Below, piece after piece: positions 32,164-41,463 of a DNA stretch of 45,382 bases (its first letter is position 1; every line of letters begins with the position of its first letter). The stretch is from a virus. The stretch covers positions 1 through 45,382 of IMG/VR virus record IMGVR_UViG_3300021963_008114; one strand, given 5' to 3'. The notes below the pieces were generated by a model. The model saw only the letters and a list, made by a program, of their open reading frames with translations, did no database searches and was not told the origin of the DNA. The position numbers and the translations under genes were made by a program.

Positions 32164-32670
32164 ATGATTCATATTGCATCTAAAGAGACTGGATCTTCTC
32201 TTACTAATTTAGTTGAAGCAGATATTCAACCTAATGCTGTAGATCTTAGAGTGAGTAAAATTTTCTCTATTAATCAAAATACTTTTGTTATCGGTGAAGA
32301 TGATGATGGCAAAGAGACAAAAATTCATCGAGGTTCTACTGAAGTACATCCAGATGAGAACGGCTATTATACTCTTGACCCTGGCTCATATGAAATAATT
32401 ATGGAAAATATTATTTCTGTGGGAGCTGATGAAGCGGGGTGGGTTATTACTCGCTCTACTCTTAATCGTAATGGTGTATATATTACTAGCGGGTTATATG
32501 ATTCAGGTTATAATGGTGTCATGGCTGGCGCACTTCATGTAACTAGAGGTACTGCACTTATTAAAAAGGGTACTCGAGTAGGTCAATTCCTATTATTTAA
32601 GTCTCAATCTCTTAAGAAATATGATGGAGATTACGGTATCGGCAAGGCGCATGATCAAAAATATAATTGA
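32164..32670 (+). CDS. dUTPase / dCTP deaminase superfamily protein
   Basis: ATGs at 32161 and 32164 are adjacent; I use the second, giving 168 residues. The trimeric dUTPase fold is shown by QPNAVDLRVSKIF, the phosphate-binding ITRSTLNRNGVYI, SGLYDSGYNGVMAG and GTRVGQFLLF. The YDSGYNG block resembles the uracil-binding hairpin with catalytic aspartate of dUTPase; the glutamate of the dCTP deaminase LExxN block is not evident. So hydrolysis of dUTP is more likely than dCTP deamination, though annotation often says Dcd. Confidence 0.8.
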   Translation: MIHIASKETGSSLTNLVEADIQPNAVDLRVSKIFSINQNTFVIGEDDDGKETKIHRGSTEVHPDENGYYTLDPGSYEIIMENIISVGADEAGWVITRSTLNRNGVYITSGLYDSGYNGVMAGALHVTRGTALIKKGTRVGQFLLFKSQSLKKYDGDYGIGKAHDQKYN

Positions 32671-32839
32671 TTATCTTAAGTGGTCAAACCTGTTAATAAC
32701 ATTTACTCTAAATCCATGTAGTTGGAAAATTTACTTTAATTATTTTCCTCCTAATGATTTAGGACCAAAGATGCATCATTTAATTATTAGAATATTAATG
32801 TTAAGAATAGAACTCATCATTGATGATGGTTCGTGGTAA
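32651..32839 (+). CDS. Small conserved phage protein ending IIDDGSW
   Basis: ATG 32651 lies 20 bases inside the preceding gene; the 62-residue product begins MIKNIIDYLKWSNLLITF. It has two hydrophobic or aromatic segments with PPNDLGPKMHHLIIRILMLRIELIIDDGSW. From memory, small proteins with this style and the same DDGSW end occur in several T4-like phages, with no known function. The high content of large hydrophobic residues suggests membrane contact. Confidence 0.7.
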   Translation: MIKNIIDYLKWSNLLITFTLNPCSWKIYFNYFPPNDLGPKMHHLIIRILMLRIELIIDDGSW

Positions 32840-32877
32840 TAAGGCTACCTGTCATATACGATCTAAGGAAATAAAAA

Positions 32878-33735
32878 ATGGAAATTAAAATTGAACTTGA
32901 AGAGCTAAGAAAGAAAAAGCTCTTTATTGCTACCCCGATGTATGGTGGTGCTTGTACAGGTATGTACACTCGCTCTATGTGTGATTTGACATCGATGCTA
33001 GTAAAGTATGGTATTGAAATGCGATCATACTTCCTATTTAATGAATCACTTATTACTCGTGCACGCAACTATTGCGTGGATGAATTCTTGCGTTCTGATT
33101 TTACACATCTTATGTTTATTGACTCTGATATTGGATTTAATCCTCAAGATGTTATTGCACTTTTAGCGTTGCAAGATGATAATTCACCTTATGATGTTAT
33201 CGGTGGACCTTATCCTAAGAAGTGTATTACATGGGAAAAGGTAAAGCAAGCAGTCGATAAGGGGGTTGCTGATAAAGATCCTAACGTACTTGAAGACTTT
33301 GTAGGCGACTTTGTTTTTAATCCTGTTATCGAAAACGGCGCTAAATCTAAAGAAATTCGTCTTGATGAGCCTGCAGAGGTTCTCGAGATTGGTACTGGAT
33401 TTATGATGATTCGTAAGAAGACATTCGATCAGTATGTGGCAGCTTATCCAGAAATTATGTATAAGCCTGATCATGTTCGTACTGCTGCGTTTGATGGGTC
33501 GCGTGAGATTGGAATGTATTTCCAAGCAGAGATCGATCCTGCATCTAAGCGTTATCTATCAGAAGATTATCTCTTCTGTCAAAACGTACGTAAGATGGGC
33601 GGTAAGGTATGGATTTGTCCGTGGATGCATATGGCGCATTCAGGCTTCTATACATTCAATGGTAAGCTTCCCGCTCTTGCTTCTATTGGTGCATCAGCTA
33701 CTGCTGATCCAGCGCTATTAAAGAATAAGAAGTAA
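32878..33735 (+). CDS. Glycosyltransferase (GT-A fold)
   Basis: The 285-residue protein has GT-A landmarks: FIATPMYGGACTGMYTRSMCDL at the start, SLITRARNYCVDEFL, and the DxD-type HLMFIDSDIGFNPQD (near 78-92), then GGPYPKK and a C-terminal YLSEDYLFCQNVRKMGG with acidic residues for acceptor binding. Homologues are frequent in marine T4-like phages just upstream of the clamp gene. The target could be DNA bases, phage proteins or host surface glycans; nothing here decides. The N-terminal 15 residues are a charged extension. Confidence 0.88.
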   Translation: MEIKIELEELRKKKLFIATPMYGGACTGMYTRSMCDLTSMLVKYGIEMRSYFLFNESLITRARNYCVDEFLRSDFTHLMFIDSDIGFNPQDVIALLALQDDNSPYDVIGGPYPKKCITWEKVKQAVDKGVADKDPNVLEDFVGDFVFNPVIENGAKSKEIRLDEPAEVLEIGTGFMMIRKKTFDQYVAAYPEIMYKPDHVRTAAFDGSREIGMYFQAEIDPASKRYLSEDYLFCQNVRKMGGKVWICPWMHMAHSGFYTFNGKLPALASIGASATADPALLKNKK

Positions 33736-33751
33736 TTAAAGGATATTTGTT

Positions 33752-34429
33752 ATGAAACTTAGTGAACAGACTATTAATATTTTAAAGAACTTTTCAGTTA
33801 TTAATAATAACTTGCTTGTTAACCCAGGTAATATTCTTACTACTGTTGCTCCACAATCACGTTCTGTGTACGCTAAAGCAAACGTAGAAGAAACCTTTCC
33901 AAGGCAATTTGCTATCTATGAACTGAATAAGTTTCTTGGTGTAGTATCTCTTTTCAAAGAACCAGAGCTTGAGTTTAGCGATATGTCAGTTAAGATTGTC
34001 TCAGGCAGACAATCAGTTAGTTATACATATGCAGACCCATCTATGGTTATTGCACCAGATCCTAATAAGGATATCAATTTTCCGACAGCAGATATTGAGT
34101 TCTCCATTTCTCAAGAAGAGCTCCAGCGCGTCGTAAGGGCTGCAGGTGTTCTTCAGTTGCCGGAAATTGCAGTGACTGGTGATGGTGCGAACATTACCGT
34201 CACTGCTACTAATTCGAAGAATCCAACTACTGATGTGTTCAGTATTGAGGTAGGTGAGACTAGTCATACTTTTAATATGTTGATTAAAGCAGAAAATATT
34301 ATTAAGTTAATTTCTGCTAACTATGAAGTAAAGATTACATCGCGTGGACTAGCACAATTTAAGTCTAATAATGTAATCTATTATATTGCAACAGAAGCAA
34401 ACAGCACATTTAATAAGGATGAAAATTAA
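33752..34429 (+). CDS. gp45: Sliding clamp gp45
   Basis: The 225-residue protein matches T4 gp45 (228), the trimeric ring that tethers the polymerase and activates late promoters through gp55 and gp33. Start KLSEQTINILKNFSVINNNLLVNPGN and SVYAKANVEETFPRQFAIYELNKFLGVVSLF are characteristic, as is the end YYIATEANSTF. It follows a weak ribosome site (AAAGGATA). It lies upstream of gp44/gp62 as in T4, but with a VWA gene between. Confidence 0.95.
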   Translation: MKLSEQTINILKNFSVINNNLLVNPGNILTTVAPQSRSVYAKANVEETFPRQFAIYELNKFLGVVSLFKEPELEFSDMSVKIVSGRQSVSYTYADPSMVIAPDPNKDINFPTADIEFSISQEELQRVVRAAGVLQLPEIAVTGDGANITVTATNSKNPTTDVFSIEVGETSHTFNMLIKAENIIKLISANYEVKITSRGLAQFKSNNVIYYIATEANSTFNKDEN

Positions 34430-35022
34430 TGAACGTATATATTCTACTTGACAGATCAGGTTCTATGTCAAGTCTCTGGAATGAAGCAATTGGCGCTATC
34501 AATGCATACGTAAAAAAACTTGACAAGAAGACAAAGATCTTTTTATCAACTTTTGATAATGAAAGCTATGATGTTCTTCGTAACTCTAGTGTAAAAGAGT
34601 GGAAGGACATTAGTGAGGAGGAATCACATCCTAGAGGTATGACTCCTCTTTATGATTCTTGTGCACGCATTATGAATCGTGCAATAGAAGATAATAGTGA
34701 CAAGACTATATTGGTTGTAATGACTGATGGTTTTGAAAATTGTTCTAAAGAACATACTCGTGAACAAATTAAAGCTAAGATTAAAGACTTTGAAAAGAAG
34801 AACTGGGAAGTTGTTTTTCTCGGCGCTAACTTTGATAAGGTAGATTCAGTTGCATCTGATCTTGGTTTAGCGTATAATAAGTTCACAAATATTACTACAA
34901 ACAACCTCAGATCGTATATGACAGGTAGCCTTGCTGACGCTACTGTAGCATATACTACTACAGGTACTGCAGTAAATATTACTGACAAAGATAAGATGTC
35001 TGCTACTAAAGCATCAGTCTAA
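34429..35022 (+). CDS. Von Willebrand factor A domain protein
   Basis: The 197-residue protein begins NVYILLDRSGSMSSLW, with an intact metal-ion-dependent adhesion site DxSxS. The partner threonine lies in RGMTPLYDSC and the third metal contact in VVMTDGFENCS. A C-terminal tail of about 45 residues is rich in serine, threonine and alanine. It overlaps gp45 (TAATG). Single-domain VWA proteins in this place are seen in some phages of marine bacteria; partner and role are unknown. Confidence 0.9.
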   Translation: MNVYILLDRSGSMSSLWNEAIGAINAYVKKLDKKTKIFLSTFDNESYDVLRNSSVKEWKDISEEESHPRGMTPLYDSCARIMNRAIEDNSDKTILVVMTDGFENCSKEHTREQIKAKIKDFEKKNWEVVFLGANFDKVDSVASDLGLAYNKFTNITTNNLRSYMTGSLADATVAYTTTGTAVNITDKDKMSATKASV

Positions 35023-35055
35023 TCTTTTATTTTATATTATGAAAATGGTGAAAAA

Positions 35056-35997
35056 ATGGTACGTGATGAATTCTTGTGGGTCGAGAAGTATCGTCCCAAG
35101 ACTATAGATGATTGTGTACTACCAGACAGCTTAAAGCAAACTTTTAAGCAGTTTATTGCTGGTGGTGAAATTCCTAATCTACTTCTCACAGGCGGGCCCG
35201 GCGTTGGTAAAACGACCGTGGCTCGCGCTATGTTAGAACAGATTGGGTGTGATTATATTGTTATTAACGGGAGCATGAATGGCAACATCGACACGCTTAG
35301 AAATGAAATTCAGCAGTTCGCCTCAAGTATCTCTTTTAGTGGGGGACGAAAATACGTCATCCTTGACGAAGCAGATTACCTTAATGCAAATTCAACCCAA
35401 CCCGCACTTAGAAATTTCATGGAAGAATATTCCAAAAATTGCGGATTCATCCTTACATGCAACTTTAAAAATAGAATTATTGAACCGCTACATTCTAGGT
35501 GCTCTGTCGTAGAGTTTAAGATTGCTAAAACAGATTTACCTAAACTTGCTATGCAGTTTTTCAAGCGGGTAGTAGGTATTCTTGATAAAGAAAATATAGG
35601 CTATGATAAATCAGTAGTGGCTGAACTAATTAATAAACATGTACCTGATTGGCGTCGAGTTCTTAATGAGCTTCAACGTTATTCTGCTACAGGTAGTATT
35701 GATTCTGGTATCTTTATTAATCTTAGTGAAGAGAATTTTAAAAGTCTTATATCAATGCTTAAAGCTAAAAACTTTGCAGAGATGCGTAAATGGGTAGGTG
35801 AGAATAGTGATTCAGATTCTACATCTGTATTTCGCAAGTTTTATGATCAAGCCTATCAGTATATTAAACCTAGTTCTATTCCTGAACTAGTTGTGCTTAT
35901 TAGTAAGTATCAATATCAAGCTGCATTTGTAGCTGATCATGAAATTAACTTAACTGCATTCTTAACTGAGTGTATGATTACTGTTGAGTTTATCTAA
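35056..35997 (+). CDS. gp44: Clamp loader large subunit gp44
   Basis: The 313-residue AAA+ ATPase matches T4 gp44 (319). It opens and closes gp45 on primer junctions. Motifs: WVEKYRPKTIDDCVLP near the start, Walker A TGGPGVGKTT (near 46-55), Walker B VILDEADYL (near 99-107), sensor FILTCNFKNRI and the arginine finger in EPLHSRCSVVEF. The part at about 35190-35460 uses more G/C-ending codons than its flanks. It ends with TAATG overlapping gp62. Confidence 0.95.
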   Translation: MVRDEFLWVEKYRPKTIDDCVLPDSLKQTFKQFIAGGEIPNLLLTGGPGVGKTTVARAMLEQIGCDYIVINGSMNGNIDTLRNEIQQFASSISFSGGRKYVILDEADYLNANSTQPALRNFMEEYSKNCGFILTCNFKNRIIEPLHSRCSVVEFKIAKTDLPKLAMQFFKRVVGILDKENIGYDKSVVAELINKHVPDWRRVLNELQRYSATGSIDSGIFINLSEENFKSLISMLKAKNFAEMRKWVGENSDSDSTSVFRKFYDQAYQYIKPSSIPELVVLISKYQYQAAFVADHEINLTAFLTECMITVEFI

Positions 35998-36410
35998 TGA
36001 ATCCGTTTGATTTTGTTAACGCTATTAATGGCAAAAAGCAAGACATCATTAGAGCATCTGACAACCCTGATCTTGCTGAGAAGCAATATATACCTTTTAT
36101 TATTAATAAAGCATTCTCATATCATATCGATACAGTACTTTACTCAAATGAGATGAATAAAGCAGCTCATATTGATTCTAAACTCCAAAACGACTATTAC
36201 CTAAATAGTATACGCACTGGAAAGCGTTTCTCTAAGTGGCATAAGCGCCAGGAAAACTTAGATATAGACGTTATTCAGGAATATTTTAAAGTAAACTATT
36301 TAAGAGCTACTGAGATAGCAAAATTGCTATCAAAGGAACAGCTCGACCTTATAAGAATAAGAATAACAAAAGGTGGTAATAATGAGCTTCGATCTAAGTC
36401 AGCTAGTTGA
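35997..36410 (+). CDS. gp62: Clamp loader small subunit gp62
   Basis: The 137-residue protein lies between gp44 and regA as in T4, where gp62 is the single clamp-loader subunit that bridges the gp44 tetramer. It is shorter than T4 gp62 (187). The best match is TGKRFSKWHKR, comparable with T4 GKRYGKWAK, and an N-terminal helical region NPFDFVNAINGKKQDI. Similarity is weak otherwise, so the call rests strongly on position. Confidence 0.85.
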   Translation: MNPFDFVNAINGKKQDIIRASDNPDLAEKQYIPFIINKAFSYHIDTVLYSNEMNKAAHIDSKLQNDYYLNSIRTGKRFSKWHKRQENLDIDVIQEYFKVNYLRATEIAKLLSKEQLDLIRIRITKGGNNELRSKSAS

Positions 36411-36777
36411 AGTGAGATTAAAGAATGCTGAAGATTTTCTCAAAGTTCGCGAAACTTTATCTCGAATCGGCTTAGCGTCAAAAAAAGACAACACTCTTTA
36501 TCAGTCATGCCATATTCTACATAAACAAGGCAAATATTATATTGTGCATTTTAAAGAGTTGTTTATGCTTGACGGTAAAGAAGCAACCTTCTCAGAAGGT
36601 GATATTGCTAGACGTAACAGAATTGTTACGCTTCTAGATGAATGGGAGTTAATAGAAGTTGTTGATAACAGTAAAATATTAAATCCTATTGCACCCCTTA
36701 ATCAGATTAAAATTATTCCTTTCAAAGAAAAGAATAGCTGGAATCTCATTACTAAATACACTATAGGTGGAAGATAA
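36382..36777 (+). CDS. regA: Translational repressor RegA
   Basis: ATG 36382 follows AAGGTGG and gives 131 residues. The protein matches T4 RegA (122), which binds ribosome sites of early phage mRNAs: VRLKNAEDFLKVRETLSRIG, then YQSCHILHKQGKYYIVHFKELF and the end WNLITKYTIGG. It overlaps gp62 by 29 bases. In T4, gene 43 (polymerase) follows; here a radical SAM island does. Early mRNAs with AT-rich starts in this window are possible targets. Confidence 0.94.
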   Translation: MSFDLSQLVEVRLKNAEDFLKVRETLSRIGLASKKDNTLYQSCHILHKQGKYYIVHFKELFMLDGKEATFSEGDIARRNRIVTLLDEWELIEVVDNSKILNPIAPLNQIKIIPFKEKNSWNLITKYTIGGR

Positions 36778-36795
36778 CTATATAAAGTTTTTGTT

Positions 36796-37866
36796 ATGTA
36801 TAATTATGATGATGTTAGAGTAGTTCATTTAGAAATTACTCAAAAGTGTCAAGCTTCCTGTCCGATGTGTGACAGAAATCAAAATGGGGGCTTAATCAAC
36901 CCCCATCTTTCTTTAGCTGAACTCTCCCTAGAGAATTGTAAGCAAATATTTGAGCCTGCTTTTATTAAGCAGCTTAACTATATGTATATGTGTGGTAATT
37001 TAGGTGATCCTATTATTGCCAATGATACACTAGAAGTATTTGATTACTTTCGCACACATAACCCTAATATGAAACTAAGCATGAATACTAACGCTGGCGC
37101 AAGAAACCAGCAATGGTGGCGAGATCTTGCTAAAGTATTAGGGCCGAAAGGAATGGTAAGATTCTCTATAGATGGGTTAGAAGATACTAATCATATCTAT
37201 AGGAGAGGAGTTCAATGGGATAATGTAATGAGTTCTCTTACTAGCTTTATTGACGCTGGTGGTAATGCTATATGGGATTATTTAATATTTGATCATAATG
37301 CACATCAAGTAGAAGAAGCAAAAAAATTATCAGTTAATCTAGGTGTAAAAACTTTTGTAGAAAAGAAAACATCTAGATTCTATAGTACAGCAAAAACATC
37401 TCTTAAAGATACTCATACTGTAAAAGATCGTAAAGGTAACGACCAATATGATCTAAAACCAGTAGATACACCTCTTAATAATAAAATTAATAATACTATA
37501 GATAAGCATGGTAGCTTGTCCAACTATTATGATACAACAGAAATTGTTTGTAAAGTAAAAGAACAAAAAAGTATTTTTATTACTGCTGAAGGTCTAGCAA
37601 TGCCTTGTTGCTGGACTGCTTCCCGTATGTATAAGTGGTGGCATAAAGACCCTAAAGTAGAACAAGTGTGGCAATTTATTAAAGATACAGATAGAATAAA
37701 CGTTCTTAAGCACGGTATTAAAAATGTGCTTAATAATGGTGTATTTCAAGATATAGAAGTAAGCTGGGGGCTTCAATCAGTAGCTGAAGGTAAACTGAAA
37801 GTATGCTCTGAGAAATGTGGTAAAGAGTTTGATCCGTTTAAGGAACAATTTGTTAATGCAAAATAA
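36796..37866 (+). CDS. Radical SAM protein 1 of island, with C-terminal Cys-rich region
   Basis: The 356-residue protein begins VRVVHLEITQKCQASCPMCDRN, with the CX3CX2C iron-sulfur motif at C18, C22, C25. A SAM-binding region and FSIDGLEDTNHIYRRGVQWDNV, common to peptide- or sugar-modifying radical SAM enzymes, follow. The C-terminal part has AEGLAMPCCW and KVCSEKCGKEF, suggesting an auxiliary SPASM-like cluster. Substrate unknown. It has no clear ribosome site before ATG 36796 and starts 18 bases after regA. The style resembles enzymes acting on peptides, but that is inference. Confidence 0.85.
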   Translation: MYNYDDVRVVHLEITQKCQASCPMCDRNQNGGLINPHLSLAELSLENCKQIFEPAFIKQLNYMYMCGNLGDPIIANDTLEVFDYFRTHNPNMKLSMNTNAGARNQQWWRDLAKVLGPKGMVRFSIDGLEDTNHIYRRGVQWDNVMSSLTSFIDAGGNAIWDYLIFDHNAHQVEEAKKLSVNLGVKTFVEKKTSRFYSTAKTSLKDTHTVKDRKGNDQYDLKPVDTPLNNKINNTIDKHGSLSNYYDTTEIVCKVKEQKSIFITAEGLAMPCCWTASRMYKWWHKDPKVEQVWQFIKDTDRINVLKHGIKNVLNNGVFQDIEVSWGLQSVAEGKLKVCSEKCGKEFDPFKEQFVNAK

Positions 37867-39259
37867 AATATCATCTACATTCTGCGCTTTACCTTGGGTA
37901 CATTTAAGCACAAGACCTGACGGTTCAATGCGAGTGTGTTGCACAGCTAATGCATCAGGAGTACAAGATCCTGATAGTAGTAAGCGTGTTAATGGTGGTA
38001 ATGCAGGTATAGTTAAGAATCAAAATAATATGCCAGCTAATCTCAACCACACATCACTTAATGATGCGTGGAATAATGAATACATGTGCAACGTGCGTAA
38101 AACAATGCTTAAAGGTGAAAAGCCAACTTCTTGTCTCAAATGCTATAAAGAAGAAGAAGCAGGTGTTATCAGTAAACGTCAATGGGAAACTGATTACTGG
38201 GGTAAAATATTTGATCTTAATGAGATAGTATCGGAGACTAAAGAAGATGGTTCTATTCCAGCAAAAATTAGATATTTAGATCTTAGACTAGGTTCTAAAT
38301 GTCAGCTTGCATGTGTTATGTGTTCACCGCATGATAGTTCAGGTTGGGTAAAAGAATGGAATGAAATTTATCCTAAGATTGAAAATGAAAATTTAAAACG
38401 TAATAGTAATTGGCATATGAAGGGCCAAGTAGGTGGTGCTAGCTATAACTGGCATCTTAATAATCCTACATTCTGGGAAGAGCTTTATGAGCAGATTCCT
38501 CATATGTATCAACTATACTTTGCTGGTGGTGAAAGCACTATCATTAAAGAACATTATCTTCTTCTGGAAGAGTGTATCAAAAGAGGATATGCAAGCCAAA
38601 TTGAACTTAGATATAACTCTAACGGACTTGAATTACCTGAAAAGCTTTTCGAGCTTTGGTCGCATTTTAGGTTAGTTAAATTTCATTTTTCTATAGATGC
38701 ATTTGGCAAGCAGAACGAATATATTCGTTATCCTACTGATTGGAAGACTATAGAAAATAACTTACACATTCTTGATAATACCCCTGATAATGTAGAAGTA
38801 ACAATAGCTTGTACCTTGATGGCATTAAACATATATTATTTTCCAGATTTTATTAAATGGAAATTAACCCAAGGGTTTAAGAAAATTAATAAATATCCAT
38901 ACGGTGCTGGAACTATTAATACTCATTTTGCGTATTATCCTCCTCAGCTTAACGTCAAGGTTCTTCCTAAAGAATTCAAACAAAAAGTCGTTGACAAATA
39001 CGAAAACGATTTCTTTCCTTGGTTAGAAGAAAACTGGAAATTTGCAACAGGTATTCCAGATACAGTTAGTAAAGAAAAATGGTTTAGTGAAAATTATAGT
39101 ATTAAAAGATTTAAAAGCATTTTGAGCTTTATGAATAAAGAAGACTGGAGTCAAAGATTACCAGAGACTGCAGAATGGATTAAACGTATAGATCAAACTC
39201 GTATGTTAAATTTTTATGAACATTTTCCAGATTATGATTGGTTAAAAAAATATGAGTAA
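37856..39259 (+). CDS. Twitch-type radical SAM protein 2 of island
   Basis: ATG 37856 overlaps the previous gene by 11 bases; the product has 467 residues. The N-terminus carries FCALPWVHLSTRPDGSMRVCC (C10, C28, C29), then CLKCYKEEEAG (C93, C96), a Cys-rich 'twitch'-like cluster domain placed before the radical SAM core rather than after it. The core has SKCQLACVMC (C149, C153, C156) and YFAGGESTII. Proteins of this plan are known as N-terminal twitch radical SAM proteins, without an established reaction that I know. The genes at 39252 and 41454 share the layout. Confidence 0.87.
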   Translation: MQNKISSTFCALPWVHLSTRPDGSMRVCCTANASGVQDPDSSKRVNGGNAGIVKNQNNMPANLNHTSLNDAWNNEYMCNVRKTMLKGEKPTSCLKCYKEEEAGVISKRQWETDYWGKIFDLNEIVSETKEDGSIPAKIRYLDLRLGSKCQLACVMCSPHDSSGWVKEWNEIYPKIENENLKRNSNWHMKGQVGGASYNWHLNNPTFWEELYEQIPHMYQLYFAGGESTIIKEHYLLLEECIKRGYASQIELRYNSNGLELPEKLFELWSHFRLVKFHFSIDAFGKQNEYIRYPTDWKTIENNLHILDNTPDNVEVTIACTLMALNIYYFPDFIKWKLTQGFKKINKYPYGAGTINTHFAYYPPQLNVKVLPKEFKQKVVDKYENDFFPWLEENWKFATGIPDTVSKEKWFSENYSIKRFKSILSFMNKEDWSQRLPETAEWIKRIDQTRMLNFYEHFPDYDWLKKYE

Positions 39260-40595
39260 GACGTTTTGTCCTATGCCTTGGAACTCAGTTAATCTCCGTA
39301 ATAATGGAGATATGCGAGTATGTTGTAATGCTAACTCATATACAAAAAATAAAGGTATCCTAAGAAAAGAAGATGGTACTGCTTTTAATATTGGTAAAGA
39401 TGATATTAATGAAGCAAGAAATTCGGTTACTTTAAAAGATATTAGATCTACTATGCTTAAAGGTGAGTGGCATTCAGAATGTGAGCGCTGCCGCCAAGAA
39501 GAAACTAATGGCATTAAGAGTAGAAGAGAATATGAAAATGAACTCTGGGATAAGGTAGAAGAAAATATCAAAGACAAAACTTCTGAAGACGGTACTATTA
39601 TAGCAGAAGAAATACCTATTGACTATTTTGATATTAGATATGGCAATTTTTGTAATTTAAAATGTAGAATGTGTGCTCCTACTGAATCACATACTTGGTA
39701 TAATGATTATGTTGAGTTATACGGTATTAATAAATTTAAAGATACACATGACACTATTGTACTAGAAAAAAATAGTAAGGGTAGATGGTCAACTAATCAA
39801 TATGATTGGTTTAAGAATTCTAATCATTATTGGAATCAATTTGAAAAATATACTAAAGATGCTAAGAAACTCTATATTGTCGGCGGTGAGCCTCTTATTA
39901 TTGAAGAGCATTTAGATTCTTTAGAGAGACTAATTTTTAGCGGTAGAGCTAATGAAATATCTATTGAATACAATACTAATTTAACAAATGTACCCCAGCG
40001 CATTATTAAACTTTGGGAACATTTTAAGCAGATTAGAATTGGCGCGTCTATAGATGGATTTGGTGATGTATTTGAATATCAAAGAACACCTGCTAATTGG
40101 GAAAGCGTATATGAAAATATGCTTAAATTAGACTCTCATACTAATATTAATTTAGTAGGATGGTTTGCTTATACAGTAACACCATTTAATATTTTTCATC
40201 TTCCTGAATTTATGAAATGGAAATTATCTGATAGCAAACTTAACAGATTTAATACTACTAGAGGTGCTCGTAAAGTAATATCACATCATATGTGTCACGC
40301 ACCTAGACATTATAATGTTAAGTGTTTACCAGACGAATTAAAACAACAAATTGATAAACATTTTGATGAATATAAAGAATGGGCTAAGAGTCAACCGGAA
40401 GATGTATATAAAGATTTCTGTAAATTACTAAATGGTGTTTCTCGTTTTATGAATTCAGAGAGTTACTTTGATCCTCATTTTGCAGAATTTATTGATATTA
40501 CAGCTAAGCTTGATAAAATAAGAAATCAGGATGTGAGAAAAATTGTACCACAATTTACAAAATACTTCGATGCATATTACGAACGAGAATCTTGA
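39252..40595 (+). CDS. Twitch-type radical SAM protein 3 of island
   Basis: The 447-residue protein begins SKTFCPMPWNSVNLRNNGD with MRVCC (C6, C24, C25), then CERCRQEETNGIKSRREYE (C77, C80), then the core cluster NFCNLKCRMC (C134, C138, C141) and YIVGGEPLIIEEHL. It is a paralogue of the gene at 37856: the order of Cys blocks, GGE motif, DxFG-type SIDGFGD and the late EFMKWKL segment all correspond. It overlaps the previous gene by eight bases. Substrate unknown. Confidence 0.87.
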   Translation: MSKTFCPMPWNSVNLRNNGDMRVCCNANSYTKNKGILRKEDGTAFNIGKDDINEARNSVTLKDIRSTMLKGEWHSECERCRQEETNGIKSRREYENELWDKVEENIKDKTSEDGTIIAEEIPIDYFDIRYGNFCNLKCRMCAPTESHTWYNDYVELYGINKFKDTHDTIVLEKNSKGRWSTNQYDWFKNSNHYWNQFEKYTKDAKKLYIVGGEPLIIEEHLDSLERLIFSGRANEISIEYNTNLTNVPQRIIKLWEHFKQIRIGASIDGFGDVFEYQRTPANWESVYENMLKLDSHTNINLVGWFAYTVTPFNIFHLPEFMKWKLSDSKLNRFNTTRGARKVISHHMCHAPRHYNVKCLPDELKQQIDKHFDEYKEWAKSQPEDVYKDFCKLLNGVSRFMNSESYFDPHFAEFIDITAKLDKIRNQDVRKIVPQFTKYFDAYYERES

Positions 40596-41463
40596 TTGCT
40601 GTATAGTAACATTATTTTTACATAACGTTTGTAATTATAAATGCTCTTATTGTAACGATTATCATAGAGATGGTTCATATAGGTGGCCTGAAAAATGGGA
40701 TGCTTATATTAATTTAATCGATAAAGTAAAGCAAAATAACAAATATGTTTATGTAGAGGTATTAGGCGGTGAACCTACACTCTGGCCTAAATTTCAAGAA
40801 TTTGTAGACTACATTAGTAGTGATAATGTTTTTGTAGAATATTCTACAAATGCTTCTCGTACTTTAAATTACTGGAGCAAATTTAAAACACATAGAGCAT
40901 TTGCTTTTTTATCTTGGCATTATGAATTTGCTGATGACGATCATTTTTTTAAAGTAGCAGAAATAATGCAGCATAAAGCTTCCGTATCTATACCTCTTAT
41001 GATTATACCTGATAATTTTGAAAGAGCAAAAGTTTTATATGAGAGATTAAAGCAATTAAATGTTGAGATTACTCCTAAATTTACTCGTACATCAATAAAC
41101 GGACATTCTTATTTTAATTATACAGAAGAACAAAAAGAATGGATTACTAATAATAGTTTTAATAAAATGAAATCGTTTGGTATTGATTGGGTTATACCTC
41201 GCAATTTGCATTTTAACGGTCAACCAATAAAATTTATGAACGTATTAGATAAGCAGATGCATAAATTTAAAGGTTATACTTGTACTGCAGGTATAAAAAG
41301 ACTTATGATCGATCCTAATGGAGATATTAAACGTTGCACTAAGAGAGTAGGAGGTGTAGTAGGTAATATATTTAACGACTATACTTTACCTGATTCACCT
41401 ATTGTATGTACGTATGATGCTTGTCCATGTAAACTAGATGCTATTGTTGAAAAATGGATTTAA
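40570..41463 (+). CDS. Radical SAM/SPASM-like protein 4 of island
   Basis: I place the start at ATG 40570 within the previous gene (297 residues); a TTG at 40543 is possible. The core cluster is NVCNYKCSYCND (C21, C25, C28), followed by VLGGEPTLWPKF. The C-terminus shows YTCTAGIKRLMIDPNGDIKRCTKRVGGVVGNI and CTYDACPC, the cysteine layout of a SPASM auxiliary-cluster domain. Such enzymes often modify peptides (crosslinks, epimers) or act as maturases. The overlap of 26 bases implies tight coexpression. Confidence 0.85.
   Translation: MHITNENLDCCIVTLFLHNVCNYKCSYCNDYHRDGSYRWPEKWDAYINLIDKVKQNNKYVYVEVLGGEPTLWPKFQEFVDYISSDNVFVEYSTNASRTLNYWSKFKTHRAFAFLSWHYEFADDDHFFKVAEIMQHKASVSIPLMIIPDNFERAKVLYERLKQLNVEITPKFTRTSINGHSYFNYTEEQKEWITNNSFNKMKSFGIDWVIPRNLHFNGQPIKFMNVLDKQMHKFKGYTCTAGIKRLMIDPNGDIKRCTKRVGGVVGNIFNDYTLPDSPIVCTYDACPCKLDAIVEKWI

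Noticed and set aside
32164-32670. Firm call as dCTP deaminase
   Set aside because: The LExxN block with the catalytic glutamate is not seen, while the YDSGYNG block is closer to dUTPase, so the call was left at superfamily level.
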